Origin: Bathynomus jamesi
Lineage: Eukaryota; Arthropoda; Malacostraca; Isopoda; Cirolanidae
NCBI GenBank assembly: GCA_023014485.1
Contig: JAJOZX010003314.1
Span: forward strand, 68,501-132,500
Direction of reading: 5' to 3'
Length of the DNA stretch: 64,000 nt
Below, one piece after another: positions 10,706 to 21,792 of the stretch. The notes beneath the pieces were generated by a model. It was not told where the DNA came from and made no database searches. It saw only the letters and a list, made by a program, of their open reading frames with translations. Position 1 is the first letter of the stretch. The number at the start of each line of letters is the position of its first letter. A program made the position numbers and the translations under genes.

Positions 10706-11548
10706 CAGGATGTACATAAAGTCAGGATCTATTTTTGTGAAGCACTTGGAAATTATATGGAATTCAATCATAAAATGATAAAGTGGTAACATTTATTAAA
10801 TAATTAAGAGTAGGATTCGACGTGACGCCCATCAGTATCCCTGCACAGCTCAAATCGTTCCGCAGCATTTCTAAACACATTCTGGAGCATTTGCGGGGTT
10901 ATGTTATCTGCAGCAGTTCGTATACGTGTACGTAAGTTTTCAAGACTCGTAATCTTCGTCTGATAGACGTGCGATTTGATAAAGCCCCATGCAAAGAAAT
11001 CTAAAGGGGTTAAATCTGGTGATCTCGCTGGCCAAGGTCTTTTGTTGCTTCCGCGTCCGATCCAGCGATTTGGAAAACGTCCATTTAGATAATCCTGAAC
11101 AATTTTGGCATAGTGACAAGGAGCACCATCATGTTGATAGACGACTGGGATAGGATTGTTAGTACCGTCGTCTATCAACTTTTCCAAATCGCTGGATCGG
11201 ACGCGGAAGCAACAGACCTTGGCCAGCGAGATCACCAGATTTAACCCCTTTAGATTTCTTTGCATAGGGCTTTATCAAATCGCACGTCTATCAGACGAAG
11301 ATTACGAGTCTTGAAAACTTACGTACACGTATACGAACTGCTGCAGATAACATAACCCCGCAAATGCTCCAGAATGTGTTTAGAAATGCTGCGGAACGAT
11401 TTGAGCTGTGCAGGGATACTGATGGGCGTCACGTCGAATCCTACTCTTAATTATTTAATAAATGTTACCACGTTATCATTTTATGATTGAATTCCATATA
11501 ATTTCCAAGTGCTTCACAAAAATAGATCCTGACTTTATGTACACCCTG
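10706..11548. mobile_element. Fold-back mariner (DD41D type), two inverted 3' halves
   Basis: The sequence is a large palindrome. The left arm starts CAGGATGTACATAAAGTCAG after a TA, and the right arm ends with the complement of CAGGGTGTACATAAAGTCAG before a TA. Both arms carry the transposase C-terminal half in opposite orientations, joined by a short loop near 11147-11167; the right arm lacks about 55 bp present in the left. TA flanks and CAGGGTGT-type ends indicate the Tc1/mariner superfamily. Confidence 0.85.
10804..11265 (-). pseudogene. Tc1/mariner transposase C-terminal half
   Basis: The minus-strand frame contains VVYQHDGAPCHYAKIV (second catalytic Asp) and [17 protein letters not shown] (third Asp), about 41-42 residues apart, as in DD41D (rosa/Visitor-type) mariners. 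The first 40 codons of the ORF are read through the antisense of the other arm and are not transposase. The DNA-binding domain and first catalytic Asp are absent, so it cannot be active. Confidence 0.85.
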
Positions 11549-11559
11549 TATATGCTGTC

Positions 11560-12376
11560 TGTCTGTATGTCTGTCTGTCTATCTGTGTATCTGTCTCACC
11601 CTAAAACATGGAAACGGCTCCTCGAGAGAAAAAATTATTTGGTAAAAGTTGATTAAAATTAATCGAAACCTACGGGAAAATTATTCAATACCCGGTTAAG
11701 TTAATTGAACACCAGGTTGGGTCAACTGTCCGCCTTAGATGATTGGTTAGGCTAAGTCGTGATATTTTCGTTAAAACTACCGAAAATATCACGACTTAAC
11801 CTAACCAACCGTCAAAGACATTCAGTTGACCTATCCGGTCATTCAATTAACCTAACCGGACATTAAATTAACCTAACCAGTTGGTTAATTTTAATGTTAA
11901 AAAAAAGAAGAAAGATTATACGCCCGGCTCAGAACAATCCCAGATGAACGGGGCGTACCTGGCTATGTAAGGTGGAGAGTACAAGAAACGAACTCTCTAA
12001 CTTCATCAGGCCAACTCGAGAGGCGGGGGGGGGGGGCAAGCTTAACCTTCGTGAATTGAATTGAAGAATCATCACACGGAACATTTGAAAGGTACTATAT
12101 ATTATTTTCGACTGTACAGTAAAAAAATAAATAAATAAATAATTTTAATTTTAAATTTAACCTTGACGATTGGCAAAGTTAAGTTGTGATATTTTCGTTG
12201 AAAAGAAAGATAAAAAAAATTATAATATATTATATTTTACTATACAGTTACTGTGTACTACCCGAAGAGTAATAACAGCCTTCCGCAGTTAACTACCAAA
12301 AATATACCGCCCGTAGGCCGGGATATTTTTGCTACCCACACGAAGGGCGGGTTCTCTGCTACTATACTGTATATAA

Positions 12377-12424
<48 letters not shown>

Positions 12425-12442
12425 TTGAAGTCGATATATATA
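11560..12442. other. Intergenic: microsatellites, hairpin, no gene seen
   Basis: It contains a CTGT/CTAT tract (11561-11600), a G run (about 12023-12036), an (AG)n tract (12380-12421) and a hairpin described separately. The motif GTGATATTTTCGTT of the hairpin recurs once near 12187. No ORF here resembles a protein family. Confidence 0.6.
11743..11808. repeat. 28-bp-arm inverted repeat (hairpin)
   Basis: Arms at 11743-11770 and 11781-11808 are complementary over almost all of their length around a 10-nt loop (TTAAAACTAC). There is no TA or 8-bp duplication, so it is left unclassified. Confidence 0.7.
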
Positions 12443-13358
12443 TGTAAAAATGAACAATGAATAATTCCTATATTCATATATTTTTATATTCCTATAATTT
12501 TTATATTCATATATATATTTATATTCATATAATACTTATATTCATATGTATGTACGTCTTATATTCATTTTTACATATAGAGTCCAAATTCATATAATGC
12601 TGACGAAGTTCGGCTAAAATTTTTGATTCGCTTTCTATTTTATTTCTGCTGAATAATTGGTGAATTATTTCTTTTTTTAATTACTTAATAATTTTTTTAG
12701 ATTTACCTAAATAATGTAATCTTGTTAAATTCTGCAGTGTTCATTTTCTCTATACATTCTCTCTTCGTTGTAAAAGATGGTCATGTCTTGTTTAACGTTT
12801 AAATATGGCTTCATCTTCAAATATCTTGCTGATCAGTCTAGACATTGCTACAGCTAAAATATTTACCTTATCTTTAAATATTTTGTAAAAATAAATCAGC
12901 CTATTGAGCATAAAAAACAAAAACAGATCAGCATTAAATAATAATGATGTCATCAAAAATTTCAATATATAAACCCGTAAAATTTCTCCAATGTTCATTC
13001 TGATTGTCTGATCTAACTTAGAGGCTAAGCATCACCTGTAACATTTTAGCAGTAAACTACAGTAAGAGAATATCTTTGTCTTCTCCTTCGAGCCCTGCTC
13101 TTTTAAGAGAACTTAGTCTTAAATAGAGAAAAATAATTTTCTGATACGTTAAAAGAATCGGGGAAGTTCAGAGAATTTAGTAAGCTCCACAGAATCCTTC
13201 GATCCACTACAAGAATAAATCGGAGAGTAGTATAAGAGAAACTTCTGCGATTCCCTATTCGGTGACAGATACTCCAGAGTAACAAATCCGTTGCTGCCAC
13301 CTAACCAGAACCCCCATCAACTTCGAACCGCTCAAGGTCATAGACATAGTGGTTAACA
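12443..13358 (+). repeat. 5' LTR of gypsy element
   Basis: It starts TGTAAAAATGAACAATGAAT and ends GTGGTTAACA (TG...CA). The same sequence reappears in the 3' LTR, but the 5' copy lacks about 130 bp after TTTAACGTTTAA (12794-12804) that is present at 20921-21050. Related LTRs occur at 45668, 52006 and, inverted, 53839-59616. Confidence 0.9.
12966..12973 (+). promoter_or_regulatory. LTR TATA box (TATATAAA)
   Basis: TATATAAA lies in the middle of the LTR, followed by CCCGTAAAATTTCTCC. The same TATA block is conserved in the 3' LTR (about 25909-25916) and in the inverted solo LTR near 58112-58119, which supports a real core promoter. Transcription would start about 30 bp downstream. Confidence 0.6.
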
Positions 13359-13360
13359 AC

Positions 13361-13380
13361 TGGCGACCTCTGCAACCAGG
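13361..13380 (+). promoter_or_regulatory. Primer-binding site of gypsy element
   Basis: TGGCGACCTCTGCAACCAGG begins two bases after the 5' LTR. A TGG start matches the CCA end of a tRNA primer. The tRNA species was not determined. Confidence 0.65.
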
Positions 13381-14115
13381 ATTCTTCCAGTCTTCTAGAC
13401 CCTGGAACTAGAACCAACATTCAGCTGACCGGCGTGTCACGACTTCCAGTTCTTCACGTCCATCATTCGACCGGTGTGTCACGACTCCAACTTTTCCACG
13501 CCCATTCTTCTTCCAGGAACAAGTGGCCAGCAAGACACGTCTTCAACGATTTCGCCGTAGGAATCTTGTTAAGTACAGATCTTTTTTTCAAATTAATTAC
13601 TAAACATTTAAGACAGTATAATTAACAGTTAATAATTACTATCAAGTCAGAATCAACACAAAACACATTGAACACTCCATACACCAGTGATACATTTCTT
13701 TTTATCGAAATCGAGTTATTTCCACTATTATAGTTAGTGTAGAATAATTTTATTTAATGTACCAATCATAATATTACCGTACATTCATGTACATTCGAGT
13801 GAAATTTTGTTTACATTTTTTAATTATTTTGTTTACAATTTTTTCAAATTTTTCCCTAGTTAGACAAATTGTTGTGCATTTATTTGTGTATTTCTTAGAT
13901 AGAGTAGTTAGGAAAGCCACTCAAGTGATCATTGCATAGATTAAGATCGGTTAAGCAGACCAAATTAGAATACATTAACAGTACTTTCACATACGAGCGA
14001 TTCAGACGGTGCGCTTTATGACATTGAAAATTCCCCTACACCCATTTTTCCACCTACCCCGCGCCCTTCAAATATATTTCCAAACACGCAAACTTCAGAT
14101 CAAGCACAAGCCAAC

Positions 14116-15143
14116 ATGTCTCAAACCGCTTCCCCAGCATACATTAACTTAGGTAGATTTGTAAACCTTCCCCACACTGTCCTAATTTTTAAGGGAACCA
14201 TAGATAATAACTTCGTTGAACCGCGCGTAAGACCTTCGACTGAGTCTCTAGAACAGCATTTCTTACGCGAAAACATCACAGATGATGACATAAAGATTAG
14301 GGAAGCTAAAAGGTCTATTGACCCTAAAGAGGTAAATGCCCATAATACAGTTACATTCGTCCCATCCATGAGCGAAGCTACAACTTGGGACAATTTTAAA
14401 AAACAATTATTAGAATTTTTCAAAGAAATAACACTCGCACAACCTTTGGACACATTAGAAGCTGTCTTCCAAGCGAAATGGAAGACAGAAGAGCAAGAAG
14501 ATTTAAATAATTTTATTACACGAACACACAAACTCGTAGGAGAAGTTCTCCGAGCGCAGAAAATGCATGTGACATTACATTCACTTCAAAGCAAAGATAC
14601 CTAATAGCAGCAGCATCCATTTACCAAAACCTACCCGTAGCACCTAAAAAGAAATTTCAAGAGTGTCTAAATATTGACAAACCAGTAAGTGTAGCCATAA
14701 ATAGAACAAGGGAACATTACCCAGACTTAGCGAGCCAGAACTACCGGAAGGGTAGAGAGACCCCCATACACTACATTCAGCAGCAGCAACAACAACCCTA
14801 TAAATCTAGGTCGATGCAGGGAACACCACCTCAGAAACAAGCCCAATAAACCCAGAATGCACGCCCTCCTCCTCAGCGTTTTAATTCCGATAGTTTTGGG
14901 CACATGATGAGTCAATGCAATTATCCCCCTTATTGCTCCCACTGTTATGAACATGGTCATCGCCGTGGCGACCTACAAAATGTGCTGACAGAGCCTCTGT
15001 ACGGTATAGGCCACACTTCCAGAGATCAAATCATCAACGTTCCAAAGAGCCCTCCAATTCTCAGAAACCAGTTAGTTCCCAGTCTCAACAGAACCACCCA
15101 CCAAACAGAACATGACCACAAGGTCAACCACACTATTACTTGA
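14116..15143 (+). pseudogene. gag-like gene, frameshifted
   Basis: ATG 14116 opens 162 codons (to 14604) with a helical segment typical of gypsy Gag (WDNFKKQLLEFF ... ALEAVFQAKW-type pattern). After a frameshift near 14600 the coding pattern continues through a Gln-rich linker (IQQQQQQPYK, about 14775-14805), one TAA near 14847, and a zinc-knuckle-like CSHCYEHGHRRGDL (about 14935-14976). In that CX2CX4HX4C motif the last Cys is replaced by Leu. Gag would form the particle and bind RNA. Two or more lesions make it nonfunctional. Confidence 0.75.
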
Positions 15144-15398
15144 TGTCCAGACCCCAATATAATCAGCAAGATCGGATGGCTCGGTACGAAGAAGTACCCG
15201 TTGAAGAATCAGTTTCCCCAGCGTACACTTTCTAAGAAGACCCTCCAGTGTATGGTGATCCCGTAGCATATGACTCAGGTCCTCCCATAGAAGTCACTTC
15301 AAGTTCTTTTTTACATCCTGCTTTGGAGGCAGCAGTTCAACCTCCTCCCTCCTAAATAGCAGTAATAAACCCACATACACACACATGAACTACCCATC

Positions 15399-15737
15399 AT
15401 GATAATTGGTGCGAATCTACTAGATTTAATAATAAATTGCAACACAGATAACCGAGATTTAACCGCTCTCCTAGATACAGGAGCACATGCGACATTAATT
15501 AAAAAGCAATGTGCAGATGAGTTACTAGAGAGTATAGATTATAAATATGAAATTAAGGCACCTTCCTGCCAACCCAGAGGAGTTACGGGCACACCCATAC
15601 CTACATATGTAGAAATCGAATTATATTTAGAAGTTGGTAACGTGGTATATCCCGCAAAATGTTGTATTGTGAACGCAGTCGCCACCTTTCAGACAGATAT
15701 CTTACTAAGTATGAATTTCTTCAACAGGAATCAATGA
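15399..15737 (+). pseudogene. Retroviral-type aspartic protease domain
   Basis: The 112-codon frame contains ALLDTGAHATLI with the catalytic DTGA at 15474-15485, a central PTYVEIELYLEVG strand region, and TDILLSMNFF near the end, which matches the ILG/L-D-F-type helix of gypsy proteases. It would cut the Gag-Pol polyprotein. The frame ends at a stop, and the linker to RT (15738-16536) is broken by several stops, although a 137-codon piece (16117-16530) with pol-spacer character persists. Confidence 0.8.
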
Positions 15738-16536
15738 GAAATTTACCCAGCCGGAAAATTAGTTAAGTGTAGAAATAGGACACACCCTCTCCATGAGAAT
15801 ACTAGACAGCTTAATGCTAATAGAATCAGTTCAGTTCGAATTTCCTAAAGAAATAGGAAACTCACTCCAGTTTATAGCAGCTCAAGTCAGTCGGTTGCAT
15901 CCAGAGGGACAACCGCCCCACCAGAAATCATCCTCCAGAGTAAGCTGCTGAGTTCCAGTTAACTCAGCAGTTGAGATACGAAATCCAACTGAAACGATTT
16001 TTCCTCCAATAAGGCAAATTTTAATCACCGAACCAGAGTCAGATTCACAATTTTTCATATGCCCTACAGAGAATATAACAGTAGCACCTTATGAGAAGAT
16101 TTGTTTCCTAGCAAGAGTGGTAAACGGTCAAGGAAAACTATTAGAGTCAGATCGTACTCTTATTAATGAGAAAAGTAATTTCAAGAGAGATGTTCTTATT
16201 GCCCAAGTTCTTAGTCAGAGTCAGAATTCAGCTATCCCTGTTGTTTGTTTAAACAAAGGGAAAAGCCCTATCGAATTAACTTCAAATCAGAGAAGAGGAA
16301 CTGTTTCCACAGTAGAAATAAATTCAGATTTCCCCACCAGTACTATAAATCGTTTTTCCAGTTCCTCAGAGTTAAACCCTTCAGCATTAAAAGAAGAATA
16401 TAAGAAATGTCTGGAGCACTCCCTTCAGGAGTCACCAGCCTTACAGGATCCCAAGCTAATGGAATCACTTCTCGATTTCCTGATAAGAAACAGAGATGTG
16501 ATTGCCCTAAAAGGAGATCCTCTGGGCTGAACTAAT

Positions 16537-17785
16537 TTGGTCCCTTTCGAAATCAAGCTGGAACCCAATTCCAAACCCATCTTCATTCCTCCTTATAGGG
16601 TTTCACATTCCCAATTAGTAACTATTGAGAAACGCATCAAGGACATGTTGAAGCAGGATGTCATTCAGCCTTCAGCTAGTACCTGGTCCGCTCCTATGAT
16701 TCTTGTTTCGAAAAAGGACGGAACATCTCGCCCTTGTAGATTTTAGACGCCTAAACCACATTACCATCCCAGACCGTTTCCCTATTCCAAACATGGAGGA
16801 AACAATTCTGAACGTAGGGAGAGCTAACTTCTTTTCATCCCTCGATTTAGCATCCGGTTATTGGCAAATGGAGGTCAGTCCCGAATCTCGGGCATTGACT
16901 GCTTTCTCCACTAACCGAGGCCATTACGAATTCCAGGTTTTACCTTTCAGAGTCCGAAATGGGCCTCCTAATTTCTCTAGGTTCATGAATATAGTCCTTT
17001 TCGACCTATTAGGTGTCGAAGCTCTCGTCTATCTTGAAGATATTATCGTTTATAGTTCGGATATAAAAACACACTTTCAACGTCTTCTGAATGTGCTATC
17101 ACGCTTGAGAAAAGCACACCTTAAACTGAAACTTGCAAAATGCAACTTTTTACAAGAGTCCCTCGTATACCTAGGATTTTTACTATCCCCCTCTGGAATT
17201 AAACTTGATCCAGCCAAACTTGAAGCAGTGGAAAGGTACCCTGTACCTAAAACCATCGACGACGCTCGTGCATTTATTGGATTTGTCGGATTGTATCGAT
17301 ATTTTATCCCACAATTTTCAAACATTGCTAAACCCATTACCAATTTGTTCCAGAAAAATGCTAAATTTAATTGGGAATCTGATCACCAACATGCTTTTGA
17401 GACTTTAATCGGTAAACTATCTTGTCATCCCATCCTCCACTATCCCGATTATACCAAACCCCCTGTCATAGCCACAGATGCTTCCTCCTATGGCCTAGGA
17501 GCCGACCTATTACAGGACGTAGATGGTGTGGAATTACCCATTGCTTATGCCAGTCAGCTTCTCTCTGGACCTCAACGGAATTATTCTACTACGGATCGAG
17601 AGGCCCTCGCGGTACATTGGGCTTTGAAAAAAATCCGAAATATCGTCTACGGCTACGATGTAACCATCAAAACTGACCATAAGCCACTCACGTATCTCTT
17701 CAAGGACAAGCTACTTGAAGGACGGTTGAGTAGATGGGCTCTGTTGATTCAGGACTTTGTGGCAAAAATCTTATACAAACCATGA
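16537..17785 (+). pseudogene. Gypsy reverse transcriptase and RNase H, one frameshift, altered YxDD
   Basis: The RT thumb-side start is at 16537-16735 (PPYRVSHSQL ... WSAPMILVSKKDG). A frameshift near 16735 moves to the frame with VDFRRLNHIT, FSSLDLASGYWQME, TAFSTNRGHYEFQVLPF and the catalytic box, which reads YLEDIIVYS (17030-17056). The first Asp of YxDD is Glu here. RNase H follows with ATDASSYGLGADL, STTDREALAVHWALKK and IKTDHKPLTYLF. Together these domains would copy the element's RNA into DNA. The frameshift and the D-to-E change argue that this copy is inactive. Domain order identifies Ty3/gypsy. Confidence 0.92.
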
Positions 17786-17809
17786 AAACTTCAAGTTATT
17801 CCAGACGGA

Positions 17810-19992
17810 TTGCTGAGACTCAAGCCCGACACCCAAGTGAATAAGATAGAAACTCTTCCTGGGTTCGACCACGAATGTCTGCAATACTTCCAACAACAGG
17901 ACCAACACACCCAAAACCTTCGGGCTCGCCTGGAACAAAAGGAACCATCGAAGGTAAAAGAACAGTACAGCCTAAAAGATGGGCTCGTACATTTTAGGAA
18001 CGAAGATGGAAACGACCTCGTGGAAATACCAAAGGATCTTGTAGATATATCCATCGGACTTTGTAACGACTCACCTTTGTATGGCCACATGGGGCCGGAT
18101 CGCACCATCAAGAGTCTTTTGGAGCGATACCATTTTCCCGAGATGAACAAAAAGGTACATGAATATATCGCTGAATGCCCGTCTTGTTTAAAACATAAAG
18201 GCAACGTACCGTCCACAGCTCTCATGCATAAATATTCAGTATGCCAAAGGCCTTGGCAATGAACTGGAATGGACATACTAGGGCCATTCCCAAAAACATC
18301 AAATGGAGACCAGTACATCATTGTGTTTACGGATCACTTCTCGCGTTACAGCGAAGTAGTTGCCATTCCAAACCAGACCTTGGAAACTGTGACAAAAGCC
18401 CTAGTGGAACGCGTCATTCAAAACCATACTATTGCTTCCATCCCAATTTCGGATAACGCCCTTAGTTTCATTTAGTTTCATTGTTCGAGTCACTCTGTAA
18501 CATGTATAAAATTAAAAACACACATTGTGGCATACAATCCGCAGGCAAACGGCTTAGTGGAAAGGCATAATCGGAAGATCTTAGAAGCCCTTTGTTACGT
18601 TGTCAATGCATCCTCCCGTACATGGGATGATTCCCTCCCCATGGTGCAAACAGCCATCAACAACGGCTATAACGTGTCCATCGGGGACACCCCTCATTTC
18701 GTCCTATATCACTACGACAAACGGCTACCTTTTGATTTGCCTGACCAAATTGACCCGGCAGTTCTAACACCTTCCGAGATGGCAAAAGCAAATCAGCAAC
18801 TAGTTGAACGATCTTTCAAAATTTTTTACATAATCCGATATGCCCTAGACCAGGGGTCCCCAACCCTGTGCCCGCGAGTACCATGGTGCCCGCCGACCCT
18901 TTTGCGTGTGCCCGCCACTGACTGACTACGATTGATAAGTTTTTATTTAAATTTTTAATAAAATGTTAAGTATGTTACATATTTTAAATATTTAGTTAGT
19001 AAATATTTAAAATATGTAACATACTTAACATTTTATTAAATTTTAGTAGTTAATTACAGAAACAGATGCTCATTTATTTGAAAATAATTATTTCTTTATA
19101 AATAAATTAAGTTATCGTTTTGATCATTTTTCTAAGATTCTTAGTTAGCCCATCCTTGTTTTTTTCTGTTATGTTCATTATTTTACATAGGAATTAAATG
19201 TTTTTTTTGTGTATTATGTTCATTATTTTACATAAGAATTAAATGTTTTTTTTGTGTATTATGTTCATTATTAAGTCCAACTATAAATTTGACTTGAAAA
19301 AGTAAATGGTGCCCGCCGCACTACCGGTAGTCTTGAATGTGCTCTTCGGCACAAAAAGGTTGGGAACCCCTGCCCTAGACCAACGAAACCAACAGATGGA
19401 GCAAGGGCAGCATAGGCGTCATCCCCGTCAACGGATTATAATCGTCGGTATGCGATGTTACATAAAGAGGGTGAAACCACCAAGTGCTCATCGCAAATTA
19501 TACCCAAAATGGGATGGCCCATATAGGATTGTGAAAAAACTCGGAAAGATCCGTTACGAAATCCTTGACCTCCGAGACCATTCCAAACTAAAGATCACTG
19601 AAGCTGATAATTTGAAGATAGCTGCCGAACAACACCTTCCCAAAAAACATCTGCCAGGGGTTCGAGCCGCCTACCCTTCGAAAGATCAAGGTATTAACAA
19701 GTCCAGCAGGGACTACAAAACCGAAGTAGTCACCCCGGAAACCACTACCCGTGACGAAGATTGGTACCTCGTAATACCACCAGTACTCGAGCCAATCTTT
19801 GAACAAGAGGAGGTCCCAGAACCGAGAGTCCCATCGGAACCAGACCCTGGAGAAACCCTTTCTAGAGGATCACTCACTGGAATTCCTCCATCTCCTCCAT
19901 CTCCACCATCTCCTCCGTACCGCCCTCACTGGTTGATGATCGACGCAGGGACCCTACATACCGGCCGCAAATGCATCAACCACGAGAAGTAG
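17810..19992 (+). pseudogene. Gypsy integrase, split by a hAT insertion
   Basis: The zinc-binding region (about 18050-18230) shows YGHMG and CPSCLKHKG, but the first His position reads as Asn (LCNDSPLYGHMG). The catalytic core has MDILGPFPK (first Asp), a frame change near 18470 around SDNALSF, and NPQANGLVERHNRKILEA (catalytic Glu, about 18536-18590). A 522-bp hAT element with its 8-bp duplication (18843-19380) cuts the frame; coding resumes at 19381 and contains the C-terminal GPY/F module KLYPKWDGPYRIVKKLG (about 19498-19548), then a Pro-rich tail. At least two lesions besides the insertion are visible. Confidence 0.88.
18851..19372. mobile_element. 522-bp non-autonomous hAT element with 8-bp TSD
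   Basis: The ends are CAGGGGTCCCCAACC and GGTTGGGAACCCCTG; the flanking duplication CCCTAGAC occurs at 18843-18850 and 19373-19380. The interior has a long perfect-looking hairpin (about 18955-19045) and a roughly 50-bp tandem repeat with TTATGTTCATTATTTTACAT (19165-19270). It has no coding capacity. The CAGGGG ends are similar to the 81-bp MITE at 2051, so one hAT transposase family may have moved both. Confidence 0.95.
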
Positions 19993-20144
19993 AACCTTCA
20001 CAAAAAAAAAACGAATACATTCAGAATCCGTGCTTAATGTTCGACCCCCACAACCACCTAAGCGAGGCCGACCCCTCCGCACACAAACACCAACATTTAC
20101 ACGACCACCAACAGCTCCGTATAATTTAAGACGTACATATGAAT

Positions 20145-20524
20145 AAAATTGTTCCCCTTATAATGATGAGATTACAATTAACAACTCATACCCCTTTCTA
20201 TCTGAAACTAAATTGAAACCTACTATAGAAATCTTAAATCTCTTCATGAAGCCTGTAACCATCCTATCCGAACTCCATGCTCCTAAATGAAATGATCAAT
20301 TGAGTCTTTTTAAAATGTTAGATGATAAACAGAATAACCTTTTACAAATACTACAACCCGTAACAATTTTTTTCAACATCTGCGTTAGTATCATTATTGT
20401 GTGTGCTATTATCCTCGGTATATTTGTAGTAAAAAGATCATTCTTGGAACGAAGGAAAACCAGAGACACCGAACGACATGAAACTATTTCTGCACGATCA
20501 AGAGTGCGTACCAAGACCACGTGA
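20145..20524 (+). pseudogene. Membrane-anchor remnant after pol (possible env-like gene end)
   Basis: A frame from about 20145 (with one stop at 20288-20290) and the ORF 20296-20524 encode a leucine-rich helical stretch (FKMLDDKQNNLLQILQP), a strongly hydrophobic segment (FNICVSIIIVCAIILGIFVV) and a basic Arg-rich tail. A heptad-like helix, one transmembrane segment and a short cytoplasmic tail just before the 3' LTR is where errantivirus-like gypsy elements carry env. No surface subunit, signal peptide or cleavage site is visible. It may be a broken env-like gene or an unrelated membrane ORF. Confidence 0.4.
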
Positions 20525-21318
20525 ACTAGACTTAACCACCCCGACTTATGTTTTGTATGTAAATCTGCATTATAAAAACTATTAGTTATCATCTAGTTAC
20601 AATTATATTCCTATAATTTTTATATTCATATATATTTATATTCATATAATACTTATATTCATATGTATGTACGTCTTATATTCATTTTTACATATAGAGT
20701 CCAAATTCGCATAACGCTGACGAAGTTCGGATAAAATTTTTGATTCGCTTTCTATTTTATTTCTGCTGAATAATTGGTAAATTATTTCTTTTTTAATTAC
20801 TTAATAATTTTTTTAGATTTACCTAAATAATGTAATCTTGTTAAATTCTGCAATGTTCATTTTCTGTATACATTCTCTCTCCGTTGTAAAAGATGAAGTC
20901 ATGTCTTGTTTAACGTTTAATTTTAAATCTTAAGCATTTAATTTTTTCTCATAGGCATGTTTAATTGTAATTCATAATAAAATGCATATTTAGTTAACCC
21001 GGCAGATCATGATAACATCAGATCTGTCAATATGCGGTTTAAAACAAAAATATGGCTTCATCAGCCAGACTCTGTCATTCGTCAGCCAGACTCTGTACTG
21101 AACGGACGCATTTCCTGAGCTCTCTGATTTTGCATCTACTTTTATATATTGCTGAGAATTTTACTTTTGGATAGTTTTGAATTTTATATACTTGCGTTTA
21201 AATTTACGTTGTTATAGTTAAGTAATTGATTTAGTGGTTTTTAGCGATTTAGAAGTTTACATAGCGTGCCGGCTTAATTTAACTTATACCTGTGACGGTT
21301 TAAATTTTTAACTCCGCG

Positions 21319-21792
21319 ATGCCGTCGCAGAAAGCGTCGTGTGTTAGGTGTAGGGTTAACCGGTGGTATTCGGAATTTAAGGATTATAACGGCGGTCCAG
21401 TGGCGATTACCGATAGATCAGTTTGTTTCTTTTGCGAGTTCATGGAGGAATTACTTGACATAAAACGCAGTGTACGTGACGTAGTGGATAGACTTGCAAC
21501 GCTTGATGAGGGCAGGGTTAGGGCTACGGTTGACGGAAGCCGAACCAATACTAACGTTGAAGACGTTAGTAATTTGAAGGGTGAGGTGCGTAACTTAGTT
21601 TCTAGTTTAGGTAGCTTGTCGGGAAGGTTAGATAGAGTTGAGGAAGAGGTTAAGGTTAGTCCGAGAGTAGTAGATAGCGAGGGATTTAGAGAGGTTAAGG
21701 GTGGAGCTAGGCCGCGTACATTAGGTGATAGGAATCCCCCCCCCCCCATATCGAGGTTTCGAACCCTTTCGCCCATTTGGAAAGGGAAGTGA
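21319..21792 (+). CDS. CR1 ORF1, N-terminal part (zinc-binding and coiled coil), frameshifted
   Basis: 157 codons from ATG 21319. Residues 8-38 hold CVRCRVNRW ... CFFCEF, a CX2C...CX2C zinc-binding arrangement of the PHD/RING-like kind reported in CR1 ORF1 proteins. Residues about 45-110 form a coiled coil (MEELLDIKRSVRDVVDRLATL, then NLKGEVRNLVSSLGSLSGRL). The frame breaks just after a run of 12 C (21736-21747). In the next frame the esterase domain continues from 21777, so the natural ORF1 probably covered 21319-22358. ORF1 would bind element RNA and self-associate. Confidence 0.8.
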   Translation: MPSQKASCVRCRVNRWYSEFKDYNGGPVAITDRSVCFFCEFMEELLDIKRSVRDVVDRLATLDEGRVRATVDGSRTNTNVEDVSNLKGEVRNLVSSLGSLSGRLDRVEEEVKVSPRVVDSEGFREVKGGARPRTLGDRNPPPPISRFRTLSPIWKGK

